DNA of 64,000 nt, taken from positions 6,735,001 through 6,799,000 of the forward strand of contig NZ_CP016353.1 of assembly GCF_002240355.1 (NCBI RefSeq), in the 5' to 3' direction. Of this stretch, positions 8,970 to 17,926 are shown piece after piece; within the stretch, counting starts at the first letter, position 1, and the number at the start of each line of letters is the position of its first letter. The position numbers and the translations under genes are program-made. This stretch comes from Prauserella marina (lineage in GTDB: Bacteria > Actinomycetota > Actinomycetes > Mycobacteriales > Pseudonocardiaceae). The notes below the pieces were generated by a model. It did not search any database. It was not told where the DNA came from and saw nothing but the letters and a program-made list of their open reading frames with translations.

Positions 8970-9434
8970 ATGGCCGTCTTCTTTTTGCTGTACGTGGTAG
9001 CCGAGGTGGCCGCCGTCTGGGCGGTCGCATCGCTGATCGGCTTCCTGCCGACGCTGGGGTTGTTGCTGCTCGGCGCCTTCGTCGGCTCGTGGCTCGCTCG
9101 CAGGGAGGGCGGCAAGGCGGCCAACGCCTTCATGATGTCGGCCAGAGCGGGCAAGCCCGCGCACACCGAGATCACGGACGGCATGCTGGTCGGCCTCGGC
9201 GGCATGCTGATCCTCGTGCCCGGTTTCGTCACCGACGTGTTCGGCCTGCTGTTGCTGCTCCCTCCGACAAGGGGGCTGTTCCGCAAGGCATGGCTGCGCC
9301 GCATCGAGCGCAGGGCTCCGCTCGGCAGGCAGCGGCCCGGGCCGAACAGGGTGATCGTCGTGGACAGCGAAGTGGTCGAAGAGCCGCGCCCCAACCAGAA
9401 CCCCCCTGGCAAGCCGATCATCGACTCGCAGTGA
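8970..9434 (+). CDS. fxsA: FxsA family membrane protein
   Basis: A 154-residue small integral membrane protein. Two or three hydrophobic segments are visible in the first 45 residues and around 70-95 (GMLVGLGGMLILVPGFVTD), with the family signature GLLLLLPPTRGLFRKA near 97-112 and a basic, proline-containing cytoplasmic tail. In E. coli, FxsA overproduction relieves exclusion of phage T7 by F; the physiological role in actinobacteria is unknown. It stands alone after the bkd terminator and converges with the SCP2 gene, leaving only 4 bp between them. Confidence 0.85.
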   Translation: MAVFFLLYVVAEVAAVWAVASLIGFLPTLGLLLLGAFVGSWLARREGGKAANAFMMSARAGKPAHTEITDGMLVGLGGMLILVPGFVTDVFGLLLLLPPTRGLFRKAWLRRIERRAPLGRQRPGPNRVIVVDSEVVEEPRPNQNPPGKPIIDSQ

Positions 9435-9438
9435 CGTC

Positions 9439-9999
9439 CTACTCGCGCACTTTCGGGATGTCGAAGTAGCCGCTGAGCCGTACCGCGGGCGCGTATTCGC
9501 CCTTGACCTTGACCTTTCCGGTGACGAACATCGCGGCGGCGAGCGCGTTGCCGGTGGCCATCCTGATGAAGTCGTCAACGGCGACCGTGATGGTCGTGTC
9601 CGGCGTTCTGCCGCAGTCGGCGCTCGAAACGCACCTTCCGTCTTCGATCACGGTCTGGAACCGGTCGAAGGCGTACTCGTCCGAAGGGAACCGCCAGCCC
9701 ACGACGATGCTGATGTGTTTCGCCCGCTCGGGTACGAAGTGCTCCGACATCCGCCGGAAGATCTCGTCGAGAAAGACCGCCCTGAGCCCCTGATGCGCGG
9801 CGATGCCCTTGATCTGGTCTTTTGATGCTTTCGCGACGATGTCGGCAAGTACCTCGGTGGACAGCGAACTCAACTCGACTCCGGCACCGGCGTCGTCGAG
9901 CATGCACAGCGTTTCGAGAAGCTGCACGAACTGCTCCGTCGTCAACGCCCGCACGTCGATGTTGCGAGCGAATTCGTCCAGCACACTTCCGAACGACAC
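9439..9999 (-). CDS. SCP2 sterol-binding domain protein
   Basis: A 186-residue cytosolic protein with a C-terminal SCP2-like lipid-binding fold (IEDGRCVSSADCGRTPDTTI, then VDDFIRMATGNALAAAMFVTGKVKVKGEY), a pattern typical of this domain. Such proteins bind acyl-CoA or sterol-like ligands. The start is a GTG at 9999, directly beside an operator-like element (10007-10029) that matches a site in the fabG4-fadA2 promoter. This suggests it belongs to the same lipid regulon controlled by the divergent TetR gene. The function is inferred from the domain and context. Confidence 0.85.
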   Translation of the reverse strand: MSFGSVLDEFARNIDVRALTTEQFVQLLETLCMLDDAGAGVELSSLSTEVLADIVAKASKDQIKGIAAHQGLRAVFLDEIFRRMSEHFVPERAKHISIVVGWRFPSDEYAFDRFQTVIEDGRCVSSADCGRTPDTTITVAVDDFIRMATGNALAAAMFVTGKVKVKGEYAPAVRLSGYFDIPKVRE

Positions 10000-10006
10000 G
10001 GCGTCA

Positions 10007-10029
10007 GGTTACTCATCGGTAGATAAACC
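10007..10029. promoter_or_regulatory. Candidate TetR operator between the SCP2 and tetR genes
   Basis: The core TACTCATCGGTAG closely matches TACTCATCAGTAG in the perfect dyad at 12978-12999. Here the dyad is degenerate, with outer GGTT and AACC. It sits between the divergent SCP2 and TetR starts, where it could control both. Confidence 0.6.
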
Positions 10030-10087
10030 GGCAACGCAAGCAGGACACCGCCAACGGGTAGCGTTTCCCGAGGCGAAGGAGGAACTG

Positions 10088-10747
10088 GTGGCCGACGACG
10101 TGAAGCGGGCGCCCGAGCGGGCAAAACGGTTGCCGAGGGCGGTCAGGGAAAAGCAGATCCTGGACGCCGCCGTCCGCGTGTTCTCCCTTCATGGCTACCA
10201 CTCCGCCTCCATGGACGAGATCTCCGAGGTGGCAGGCGTATCGAAGCCCATGATCTACAGCTACCTCGGTGCCAAGGAAGACCTCTTCCTGCACTGCATC
10301 CGCAGGGAGGCGGGCCGACTGCTCGAAGCCGTTCAGGCAGGCATCAAGCCCGACCTTTCCCCTGACATGCAGCTTTGGCACGGCTTGCGCTCGTTCTACG
10401 GCTTCGTCGCCGAGTACCGCGAGTCGTGGACGGTGCTGCACCGGCAGGCACTGACCGTCGGCGGTCCCTTCGCCGGCGAGATCGACACCCTGCGCGGCAA
10501 GGCCATCGAGTTGGTTTCGGCGCTCGTCGTATCGGCAGGTTCGCGAAAGGGCCTCGCCGAGCAGGCCGAGTTCTCCGGCGAAGGACTCGCCGTCGCATTG
10601 GTCGGGGCGGCGGAATCGCTCGCAGACTGGTGGCTCGACCACTCCGATGTGTCCGACGGCGTGCTGGCCTCCTGGCTGATGAACCTCATCTGGCTCGGCT
10701 TCAACGACCTCGTCGAGGGCGAGGTGTGGCGGCCTACCGAGCAGTGA
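10088..10747 (+). CDS. TetR/AcrR family transcriptional regulator
   Basis: A 219-residue repressor with an N-terminal TetR helix-turn-helix (REKQILDAAVRVFSLHGY, then MDEISEVAGVSKPMIYSYLG) and a divergent ligand-binding domain. I chose the GTG at 10088 because AAGGAGG lies 5 bp upstream; the longer open frame upstream is antisense to the SCP2 gene. Its 3' end overlaps the convergent MaoC gene by 14 bp. Matching dyads in its own promoter region and in the fabG4/fadA2 intergenic region indicate an autoregulated repressor of this lipid module. The inducer is probably an acyl-CoA (inference). Confidence 0.9.
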   Translation: MADDVKRAPERAKRLPRAVREKQILDAAVRVFSLHGYHSASMDEISEVAGVSKPMIYSYLGAKEDLFLHCIRREAGRLLEAVQAGIKPDLSPDMQLWHGLRSFYGFVAEYRESWTVLHRQALTVGGPFAGEIDTLRGKAIELVSALVVSAGSRKGLAEQAEFSGEGLAVALVGAAESLADWWLDHSDVSDGVLASWLMNLIWLGFNDLVEGEVWRPTEQ

Positions 10748-11582
10748 TGGTGCCGCTCGCGTGCGGCCTCGGCTTGCGCGCGTTCCACAGCTCGAACGCC
10801 CAGCCGTCCTCGGTGTGCCACGTCGTGAACGCGACCTTGGCAGGCAGCAACACCGGCTGTTTGAACCGCACGTCGACGGTGAACTCGCCGGGCAGCCTGC
10901 CCTCGAAGGCCGCGAGGATCCGCGCTTTCGTCCACATCCCGTGCGCGATCGCCGAGCGGAACCCGAAAAGACGCGCGGTCAGCGGGTGAAGGTGGATCGG
11001 GTTGCGATCGCCGGACACCACCGCGTAGCGGCGCCCGATGTCTCCGGGTACCCGCCACACCGCGTCCGGCGAAGGTGGCGCGAGCTGCACGCCACTTCCG
11101 CTCGACGCCGCGCCGGTCTTTCCCCTCCTGAGGTAGGTGCTGACGTCCTCCCACACCGGCTCCTCGCCGACCAGCGCCTCGCTGACGACGTCGAACTGGG
11201 TGCCCTTCTCGTGCGGCCGGAGACTCCGCGCGCCGACGCGCAGCGTGAGCGGCTCACCGAGCCGGAGCGACCTCGACTGCGTTATCCGGTTCCTGACGTG
11301 CACCATGCCGAGCAGCGGGAACGGGAACGCCTGCTCCGTCATCAACGCCATCTGGAGCGGGAAAGCGAGGATGTGCGGATAGGTGGCGGGCAGTTCGTCG
11401 CCGAGCCCGAACCCGCAAACCCTGTTGTAGGCGGCGACCGCGTCGACATCAGCGACCACGCCATGGCGCACGTATTCGATGTCGGGCAGCGCCGCACCGC
11501 CGCTCTTGCGCAGTCCGCCGAACACCGCTTTCGGGTAGAGCGAGGCCGGGTTGGGCGCGCTGTCCAGTTCTTTGACCAACAT
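10734..11582 (-). CDS. htdX: MaoC-type 3-hydroxyacyl dehydratase (HtdX-like)
   Basis: A 282-residue double hot-dog protein. The C-terminal hydratase-2 motif is clear: SGDRNPIHLHPLTARLFGF followed by IAHGMWTKARIL, containing the catalytic Asp and His of R-specific enoyl hydratases. The chosen ATG at 11582 begins 1 bp after the fabG4 stop, so the pair is translationally linked. Gene order matches mycobacterial htdX-fabG4 beside fadA2. It would interconvert 3-hydroxyacyl and enoyl thioesters for the FabG4 partner; whether in synthesis or degradation is not decided by sequence. Confidence 0.9.
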   Translation of the reverse strand: MLVKELDSAPNPASLYPKAVFGGLRKSGGAALPDIEYVRHGVVADVDAVAAYNRVCGFGLGDELPATYPHILAFPLQMALMTEQAFPFPLLGMVHVRNRITQSRSLRLGEPLTLRVGARSLRPHEKGTQFDVVSEALVGEEPVWEDVSTYLRRGKTGAASSGSGVQLAPPSPDAVWRVPGDIGRRYAVVSGDRNPIHLHPLTARLFGFRSAIAHGMWTKARILAAFEGRLPGEFTVDVRFKQPVLLPAKVAFTTWHTEDGWAFELWNARKPRPHASGTITAR

Positions 11583-11583
11583 G

Positions 11584-12942
11584 TCAGGCTCCGAGAAAGG
11601 CTTGGCCGCAGACCCTGACCACGTTGCCGTTGACGGCCGAGGAAGCCGGATTGGCGTACCAGGAAATGGTTTCGGCGACGTCGATGGGCAATCCACCCTG
11701 CGCGAGACTCGACAGTCTCCTCCCGACCTCCCTGATGACGACGGGAACGGCCGCGGTCATCTTGGTCTCGATGAATCCGGGGGCGACGGCGTTGATCGTG
11801 GCGGGGTACCCGGCGAGTCGTCGCGCGGCCTCGTTGACCATGCCGATGACACCCGCCTTGCTCGTCGCGTAGTTGGTCTGACCGAGGTTGCCCGCGATAC
11901 CGGCGATCGAGGAGACACCGATGATCCTGCCGCCATCGCGAAGCACCTTGTCGCCGATCAGCAGATCGTTGACGGCGAGCTGCGCGGAGAGATTGACGTT
12001 CAGCACGGCGTCCCATCCACTCGCGGTGAGGTTGCCGAGCGTCTTGTCCCTCGTGATGCCCGCGTTGTGCACGACGATGTCGACGCCGCCGTGCCGCTGC
12101 CCGAGGTGACCGGCGAGCCGCGAAGGAGCATCGTCCTTCGTGATGTCGAGCTGTAGAGCAGATCCACCGATCTCGTTGGCCACTGTGGACAGTTCGGCGC
12201 CCTGAGCGGGGATGTCGAGCGCGACGACGTGTGCTCCGTCTCTCGCGAGGACATCCGCGATGGCGGCGCCGATCCCTCGCGATGCTCCCGTCACGAGCGC
12301 GACCTTGCCCGCGAGCGGATGATCCCAGCTATCCGGTGCCTGAGCGGACGTCGCCCCTTCCGCGCCGATCCTGATGACCTGTCCGTCCACAAAGGCCGAC
12401 TTCGCGGAAAGCAGGAATCGCATCGTGGACTCCGTCGCGTTCTCCGCACCGTGCGCCACGTAGACGAGCTGCGCGGTGGCGCCCCGCTTGAGTTCTTTGC
12501 CGAGCGAACGCACGAACCCTTCGAGCGCTCGCTGCGCGATCCGCTCCCTGCCTTCCACGGCTTCGGGCGGCGAACCGAGGACGACGACCCGACCGCCACT
12601 GCCGATCGCCTTGACGACAGGGTGGAAGAACCGGTGCAGTTCGCGCAGCTCACCGGGATCGATGATGCCCGTCGCGTCGAAGACGAGGGCGCCATACCGC
12701 ACGTCCGCCTGCGCCGATGACGCCGAGGACACTGTCAGCACGTCGATCCCCGCGCCGTCGAGCTGCGCGGCGACCGTCTTCTCCAGCCTGCCCTCCGGCG
12801 CGGCGCCGACGAGCGCCGGGCCTTCCAGCGGCGGCTGTCCCCGCTGATACCTGCGCAGCGAGGGCGGATTGGGCAGGCCGAGCCGGGGCACGAGGAACTT
12901 GCCGATCGGCGTCCTCGTGAACTGTCGATACCTGTCAGCCAT
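11584..12942 (-). CDS. fabG4: High-molecular-weight 3-oxoacyl reductase (FabG4-like)
   Basis: A 452-residue SDR about twice the usual FabG length. The C-terminal half is a canonical ketoreductase: cofactor motif TGASRGIGAA at 218-227 and the catalytic NYATSKAG. The N-terminal half is a degenerate Rossmann-like domain, the arrangement known for mycobacterial FabG4 (Rv0242c), an NADH-dependent enzyme. GGGAGG precedes the ATG. It is co-transcribed with htdX and divergent from fadA2 across a 95-bp region carrying a perfect operator-like dyad. Role: reduction of 3-oxoacyl thioesters, or the reverse. Confidence 0.93.
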   Translation of the reverse strand: MADRYRQFTRTPIGKFLVPRLGLPNPPSLRRYQRGQPPLEGPALVGAAPEGRLEKTVAAQLDGAGIDVLTVSSASSAQADVRYGALVFDATGIIDPGELRELHRFFHPVVKAIGSGGRVVVLGSPPEAVEGRERIAQRALEGFVRSLGKELKRGATAQLVYVAHGAENATESTMRFLLSAKSAFVDGQVIRIGAEGATSAQAPDSWDHPLAGKVALVTGASRGIGAAIADVLARDGAHVVALDIPAQGAELSTVANEIGGSALQLDITKDDAPSRLAGHLGQRHGGVDIVVHNAGITRDKTLGNLTASGWDAVLNVNLSAQLAVNDLLIGDKVLRDGGRIIGVSSIAGIAGNLGQTNYATSKAGVIGMVNEAARRLAGYPATINAVAPGFIETKMTAAVPVVIREVGRRLSSLAQGGLPIDVAETISWYANPASSAVNGNVVRVCGQAFLGA

Positions 12943-12977
12943 GGGTACCTCCCGTGCCGGTTCTGCGACTGCCAGCC

Positions 12978-12999
12978 TAACCTACTCATCAGTAGGTTA
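12978..12999. promoter_or_regulatory. Perfect TetR-type operator between fabG4 and fadA2
   Basis: Arms TAACCTACT and AGTAGGTTA are exact inverted copies with a 4-bp spacer (CATC). The dyad lies in the divergent promoter region, 36 bp from fabG4 and 39 bp from fadA2. Its core recurs at 10010-10022 beside the neighbouring tetR gene. Confidence 0.75.
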
Positions 13000-13037
13000 C
13001 ACTTCCCTCCGGTACCGTTCGTGGACCAGGAGGAGCC

Positions 13038-14366
13038 ATGGCGTCAGCGCAGAAGGCCGGCGGCGGCCGGGCCAGGTCGAGCAGGAGCAAAGCGGCGACG
13101 GTCCGCAAGGTCGCCGTCATCGGAGGCAACCGGATTCCGTTCGCCCGCTCGAACGGCCCCTACGCCAACGCGTCGAACCAGGACATGCTCGTCGCGGCGA
13201 TCAACGGCCTCGTCAGCCGGTTCTCCCTGCAAGGAGAACAGATCGGCGAGGTGGCGGCCGGTGCCGTTCTCAAGCACTCACGCGACTTCAACCTGGCAAG
13301 GGAAAGCGTTCTCGGCAGCACCCTTTCTCCCGCGACACCCGCGGCAGACGTGCAAATGGCCTGCGGAACAGGCTTGCAAGCGATCATCAACGTCGCCAAC
13401 AAGATCGCGCTGGGCCAGATCGACTCCGCGATCGCGGGCGGCGTCGACACCACCAGCGATGCACCGCTTGCCGTCAACGACAGCCTCCGCAGGTTGCTGG
13501 TCAAGCTCAACGCGGCGAAGTCGGCCGGTGAGCGGTTGAAGCTGCTCAGCCGCGTCCGGCCTGGACACATCGTGCCGGAGATTCCTCGCAACGCCGAACC
13601 GAGGACGGGCCTCTCGATGGGTGAGCACGCCGCGCTCACCGCGAACACGTGGGACATCTCCCGGGCCGATCAGGACGCGCTGGCCGCGGGAAGCCACCGG
13701 AAACTGGCCACGGCTTACGAAAGCGGCTTCTTCGACGACCTGGTGACTCCCTACCTCGGGCTCGCCCGCGATCAGAACCTGCGACCCGACTCGACCGTGG
13801 AGAAACTCGGCAAGCTCAAGCCCGTGTACGGCGGACGAGAAGGCACGATGACGGCGGGCAATTCGACTCCGCTTTCCGACGGCGCCTCGACGGTCCTGCT
13901 CGCGACGGAGGAATGGGCGAAGCAACGCAACCTTCCCGTTCTGGCGTACCTGACCTTCTCGCGGACCGCGGCCGTGGACTACGTGCACGGCGAGGAGGGC
14001 CTGCTCATGGCGCCCGCCTACGCGGTACCGCGCATGCTCGCGAGCGCGGGCGTTTCGCTGGGGGACTTCGACTTCTACGAGATCCACGAAGCCTTCGCCT
14101 CGCAGGTGCTCGCCACGCTCAAGGCGTGGGAGGACCCCGCTTTCGCCAAGGAAAAGCTCGATATCGAGGAACCCCTTGGCTCCATTGACCGGGAAAAACT
14201 CAACGTGAACGGTTCGTCACTCGCCGCAGGCCACCCATTCGCGGCAACCGGGGGTCGCATTGTCGCGACACTCGCCAAGCTTCTTCACGAAAAAGGCTCC
14301 GGTCGTGGCCTTATTTCCATCTGCGCGGCAGGCGGTCAAGGAGTGACCGCAATTCTGGAGCGCTGA
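13038..14366 (+). CDS. fadA2: Acetyl-CoA C-acyltransferase (thiolase, FadA2/FadI-like)
   Basis: A 442-residue thiolase. All catalytic elements are visible: the nucleophile in QMACGTG (Cys109), the His of NGSSLAAGHPFAATG, and the C-terminal Cys of ISICAAGGQG. A basic N-terminal tail of about 20 residues precedes the fold. AGGAGG lies just before the ATG. It is divergent from fabG4-htdX, as in mycobacteria, and would perform the thiolytic or condensing step acting on the products of the FabG4 and HtdX reactions. The shared dyad suggests coordinated TetR control. Confidence 0.93.
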   Translation: MASAQKAGGGRARSSRSKAATVRKVAVIGGNRIPFARSNGPYANASNQDMLVAAINGLVSRFSLQGEQIGEVAAGAVLKHSRDFNLARESVLGSTLSPATPAADVQMACGTGLQAIINVANKIALGQIDSAIAGGVDTTSDAPLAVNDSLRRLLVKLNAAKSAGERLKLLSRVRPGHIVPEIPRNAEPRTGLSMGEHAALTANTWDISRADQDALAAGSHRKLATAYESGFFDDLVTPYLGLARDQNLRPDSTVEKLGKLKPVYGGREGTMTAGNSTPLSDGASTVLLATEEWAKQRNLPVLAYLTFSRTAAVDYVHGEEGLLMAPAYAVPRMLASAGVSLGDFDFYEIHEAFASQVLATLKAWEDPAFAKEKLDIEEPLGSIDREKLNVNGSSLAAGHPFAATGGRIVATLAKLLHEKGSGRGLISICAAGGQGVTAILER

Positions 14367-14424
14367 TATTCAAGGCCGTTCTATCGGCACGACAAATGTC
14401 GGTACCCACTTCTAGGCTGTGGGC

Positions 14425-15414
14425 ATGTCGGAGACCGGAAGAGGCATCGCGGTCAGAGCTCGCGGCCTCGTCAAAACATACGGCTCAACGCGAGCCCTTG
14501 ATGGCGTCGACCTCGAAATACCGGTCGGCCAGGTACTCGGCCTGCTCGGCCCGAACGGAGCCGGCAAAACAACGACTGTTCGTATCCTCACCACGCTCTT
14601 GAAGCCCGATTCGGGTGAAGCCGAGGTGGCGGGTCACAACGTATTGACCGAGCCGGATGCCGTTCGCCGTTCTATCGGACTTTCCGGACAATACGCGGCC
14701 GTCGACGAAAACCTCACCGGCTTCGAGAACCTTTACATGGTCGGCAGGTTGTACGGGCAGCCAAAAGCGCGGGCGCGGGAAAGGGCGAGGCAGTTGCTGC
14801 GCAGGTTTCGCCTCGACGAAGCCGCCGATCGGCCCGCGAAAGGCTATTCGGGCGGAATGCGAAGGCGACTCGACCTCGCTGGTGCGCTCGTCGCGCAGCC
14901 GAGTGTCGTCGTGCTTGACGAGCCGACGACGGGACTCGACCCGCGAGGCAGGATCGAGATGTGGGACGTCATCGAGCAACTCGTCGCAACGGGGGCGACC
15001 GTGTTGCTGACGACGCAATACCTTGAGGAAGCCGACCGGCTCTGCGACTCGATCGTCGTGATCGACAGGGGAACGGTGATCGCCAGAGGCACCTCGGATC
15101 AGCTCAAGAGCCGCATCGGTGGTGAACACCTTGAGATCGTCACCAGTACCGCCGACGAGATTCCGGTCGCCGTCGGTGTGCTGCGTCAGGTCGGTGTCGG
15201 GGAGCCGGCGACGGACGAGAAGACCCGCCGGGTCGACGTGCTGGTCGAGACGGGGCCGAAAGCGCTTGTCGAGGCGCTGCGCCTGCTCGACGCACACAAT
15301 GTGAGCGTGCAGGACGTCGGCCTCCACCGGCCGACCCTCGACGACGTCTTCCTTTCGCTCACCGGTCGTGACACGACCGAATCCGCGAGCAGCGGCGAGG
15401 AGGTCGTGTCATGA
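14425..15414 (+). CDS. ABC transporter ATP-binding protein, DrrA family
   Basis: An ATPase of about 329 residues of the daunorubicin-resistance DrrA type: Walker A GPNGAGKTT, the signature KGYSGGMRRRLDLAGAL, Walker B VVVLDEPTTGLDPRGR, and the long C-terminal DrrA extension ending in DVFLSLTG. A GTG two codons upstream is possible, but the ATG at 14425 fits better. It overlaps the permease gene by ATGA. The pair forms an exporter for a lipid or hydrophobic compound; the natural substrate is unknown. A TAGGCT hexamer 7 nt before the start suggests a nearly leaderless transcript. Confidence 0.92.
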   Translation: MSETGRGIAVRARGLVKTYGSTRALDGVDLEIPVGQVLGLLGPNGAGKTTTVRILTTLLKPDSGEAEVAGHNVLTEPDAVRRSIGLSGQYAAVDENLTGFENLYMVGRLYGQPKARARERARQLLRRFRLDEAADRPAKGYSGGMRRRLDLAGALVAQPSVVVLDEPTTGLDPRGRIEMWDVIEQLVATGATVLLTTQYLEEADRLCDSIVVIDRGTVIARGTSDQLKSRIGGEHLEIVTSTADEIPVAVGVLRQVGVGEPATDEKTRRVDVLVETGPKALVEALRLLDAHNVSVQDVGLHRPTLDDVFLSLTGRDTTESASSGEEVVS

Positions 15415-16226
15415 ACGGTTTCACCAAGACCCTGTCCGACAGCGGTGTCATCACCTGGCGCAACGTCGTGAACGTCCGGCGCAATCCGGAATGGCTGTTC
15501 GGGGCGACCCTGTTTCCGATCATGTTCGTACTGCTGTTCGCCTATGTCTTCGCGGGCGCGATCGGCGGACCCGGCGGCAACGACGCCGACTACCGCGAGT
15601 TCCTCATCGCGGGCATCTTCGCGCAGACGGTGGCCTTCAACTCCTCGTACACGGTCATCGGGTTCGCCAACGACCTGCAAAAAGGCATCATCGACCGGTT
15701 CAGGTCGCTTCCGATGTCGCGGTTCGCGGTCATCCTGGGCAGGACGACGGCCGACCAGGTGCTGAGCATCGTCGTGCTGATCGTCATGTCGGCCTGCGGG
15801 CTGCTCATCGGCTGGCGCATCAGGGGCAGCGCGGTCGACGCCGTGCTCGGCTACCTCATGATCCTGCTGTTCGCGTTCGCGTTGTCCTGGGTCGGCGCCT
15901 ACATCGGGCTCGTCGCGCGCAGCGTCGAGGTCGCCAACAGCCTGGGCCTGATCTGGATGTTCCCGCTGACGTTCATCTCATCGGCGTTCGTGCCACAGCA
16001 GAGCCTGCCGGGAATTCTGCGGTCGATCGCCGACTGGAACCCGTTCACCGCTGCCGTCAACGCGACGAGAGAACTGTTCGGCAACACCGGACCGACGGGC
16101 TGGCCAGCTCCATCGGGCTGGCCTGCCGAGAACGCCGCGCTCTACGCCGTGCTCAGTTCGCTCGCCATCATCGCGATCTTCGCGCCGCTGGCAACCAGCC
16201 GTTACCGCAAGGCGGCCACCAAGTAG
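15411..16226 (+). CDS. ABC-2 type transporter permease, DrrB family
   Basis: A 271-residue permease with six predicted membrane segments and the ABC-2 pattern: an N-terminal cytoplasmic stretch, FGATLFPIMFVLLFAYVF near residue 31, GFANDLQKGIIDRFRSLPMS near 83, and the C-terminal NPFTAAVNATRELF. It overlaps the upstream ATPase gene by 4 bp, so the two products are coupled. Family members export polyketides or complex lipids; no biosynthetic cluster is adjacent. Confidence 0.92.
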   Translation: MNGFTKTLSDSGVITWRNVVNVRRNPEWLFGATLFPIMFVLLFAYVFAGAIGGPGGNDADYREFLIAGIFAQTVAFNSSYTVIGFANDLQKGIIDRFRSLPMSRFAVILGRTTADQVLSIVVLIVMSACGLLIGWRIRGSAVDAVLGYLMILLFAFALSWVGAYIGLVARSVEVANSLGLIWMFPLTFISSAFVPQQSLPGILRSIADWNPFTAAVNATRELFGNTGPTGWPAPSGWPAENAALYAVLSSLAIIAIFAPLATSRYRKAATK

Positions 16227-16229
16227 CGC

Positions 16230-16781
16230 TCAGTGGGGGACCACGGACTCGACGGCCTTACCCGCCTTGTCCGTGGCCTCACCCGCTTTGCGCTGCACCG
16301 TGCTCGCCGTGTCCCTCACCTGCTTGTTCGCGTGCCTCGCGGCTCGCTTTGCCCGCCAGCCCAGCGAAGGCTTGCCCTCGGTGTCAGCCGCGGCCAGCAG
16401 CAACCCGCCTGCCAGCCCGGCGTTCTTGAGAAACTGGACCTTCTGCTGTTGCCGCTGGCCTGGCTCGGTCTCCTCCCAGAAGGGATGCCCAGCGATCGTC
16501 GTCGGGACGAGGCTGCCGAGCAGCAGAACCGAAGCGAGCCGGGGAACCCTTCCTGTCGCGAGCAGCACGCCACCGGCGATCTTCACAGCCGCGTCGACGC
16601 GCACCAGGTTGGCCGGCTCGGTCGGGACGGCGTCCGGCAACGCGTCGGCCTGTGCTCCCACGGTCTTGTCGAGCAGTGGCTTGGCGACATTCGCGTGCCC
16701 CTCGGCGTCCCTGAGCGCGTTGACGCCGCCCGATACGAAGATCGCCGCCAGGAGCGGACGAGCAAGTCGACGGAGAATCAT
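16230..16781 (-). CDS. DoxX family membrane protein
   Basis: A 183-residue membrane protein. The DoxX core is seen in LLAAIFVSGGVNAL at residues 10-23, VRVDAAVKIAGGVLLATG, LLGSLVPTTIAGHPFWEE and FLKNAGLAGGLLLAAADT, followed by a basic tail of about 50 residues rich in Lys, Ala and Arg. Mycobacterial DoxX takes part in a redox complex with SodA and SseA; no such partners lie here. It converges with the DrrB gene, leaving 3 bp between stops. Confidence 0.85.
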   Translation of the reverse strand: MILRRLARPLLAAIFVSGGVNALRDAEGHANVAKPLLDKTVGAQADALPDAVPTEPANLVRVDAAVKIAGGVLLATGRVPRLASVLLLGSLVPTTIAGHPFWEETEPGQRQQQKVQFLKNAGLAGGLLLAAADTEGKPSLGWRAKRAARHANKQVRDTASTVQRKAGEATDKAGKAVESVVPH

Positions 16782-16879
16782 CGCGACCTTCCTGTGCCGG
16801 GAACATGTCCGTCAGCAAGCTACCCATTCCCTGCCTTCTTCACTCGTCTACCGGTTTCTAGTACTGAACCTAGAAAGCT

Positions 16880-17926
16880 TTAGCGAGCCGGATACACCCT
16901 CGGCAGCCGGAAGCCGTGGTCGGCGGCCACCTCACGCAACCGGTCGGGATAGTCGGTGATGATCCCGTCGACGCCGTCTTCGATGAGCTTCGCCATCGTC
17001 GCCTTGTCGTTGACCGTCCACGGAATGACCTTGATGCCCGCCCGGTGCGCCTCGGTGACCAGATCCTTCGTCGTGAACGGGACGTAGTCCGGATCGCCGA
17101 CGACGCCGCCCTGCGGGTTGCCGTGGACGGGGGAGAGCGCACTCGCCCCGAAGCTGCCGACGGCCTCCACCGGGCTGCCGTCGAAGTCGTCGATGTCGAG
17201 CCCGCCGAGCCACGGCGACTTACCCGGCTGCCCCACTTGCAGGAACTCGGGCTGGGTCAGCGCGACGACCGGCAACTCCGGCGCACGTTCGCGCATCAGC
17301 ATCAGCGCACCCCAGTCGAAGCTCTGGATCGTGACGTTGCGAGCGAACCCGGAACGCCTGATCTCGGAGGCGGCCCTTTCGACGAACTGCTCGCGAGGCG
17401 CCGTCTCTTCGGGAGCCGCTGCCTCGACCTTGGTTTCGATGTTGAACTTGACGTGCCAGGCACGGTGCTCGCGGGCCAACGCGAACAACTCGGCCAGCGT
17501 CGGCATTTTCGCGCCGGGGGAGAGCTGCTGACCAGGATGGTCGGGGTGCCGTAGCGACCCACAGTCGAGAGTTCTGACCTGCGCGAACGTCAGGTCCTTC
17601 ACGTACTTGCCCGCATAGGGGAACTGTGGGTCTCCCTGCCTGACCGGTCCGGTGTCGACACACTTTGCCGGGTTGATCTGCCGGTCGTGCGTGATCACGT
17701 CCTTGCCGTCACGGGTGATCTGGATGTCCAGCTCCAACGTCGTGACGCCCAGTTTCATCGCGTTCGAGAACGCGGCGAGCGTCCCTTCGACCGTAAGGCC
17801 GATCCCGCCCCTGTGGGCCTGGATGTCGAACTGCTTCCGTGGTTTCGCGGTCGCGGATCCGCCGCCGACGAGAACCGCGACCAGCAACAACACGGTGAAC
17901 GGAAGCGCCCTTCTCAGCATCGTCAT
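16880..17926 (-). CDS. Secreted glycerophosphodiester phosphodiesterase
   Basis: A TIM-barrel GDPD of about 348 residues. The catalytic and metal residues are in DIQAHRGG, VEGTLAAF, LELDIQITRDG and VITHD, and the barrel closes with GIKVIPWTVND and GVDGIITDYPD. An N-terminal signal peptide (MLRRALPFTVLLLVAVLVGG) indicates export. I chose ATG 17926 because the peptide then starts at the signal sequence; an upstream start at 17992 would add about 22 non-signal residues. It would release glycerol phosphate from deacylated phospholipids. Confidence 0.9.
   Translation of the reverse strand: MTMLRRALPFTVLLLVAVLVGGGSATAKPRKQFDIQAHRGGIGLTVEGTLAAFSNAMKLGVTTLELDIQITRDGKDVITHDRQINPAKCVDTGPVRQGDPQFPYAGKYVKDLTFAQVRTLDCGSLRHPDHPGQQLSPGAKMPTLAELFALAREHRAWHVKFNIETKVEAAAPEETAPREQFVERAASEIRRSGFARNVTIQSFDWGALMLMRERAPELPVVALTQPEFLQVGQPGKSPWLGGLDIDDFDGSPVEAVGSFGASALSPVHGNPQGGVVGDPDYVPFTTKDLVTEAHRAGIKVIPWTVNDKATMAKLIEDGVDGIITDYPDRLREVAADHGFRLPRVYPAR

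Noticed and set aside
14390-14401. CGACA-AA-TGTCG dyad before the DrrA-type gene
   Set aside because: Arms are only 5 bp and no matching copy or adjacent regulator was found.
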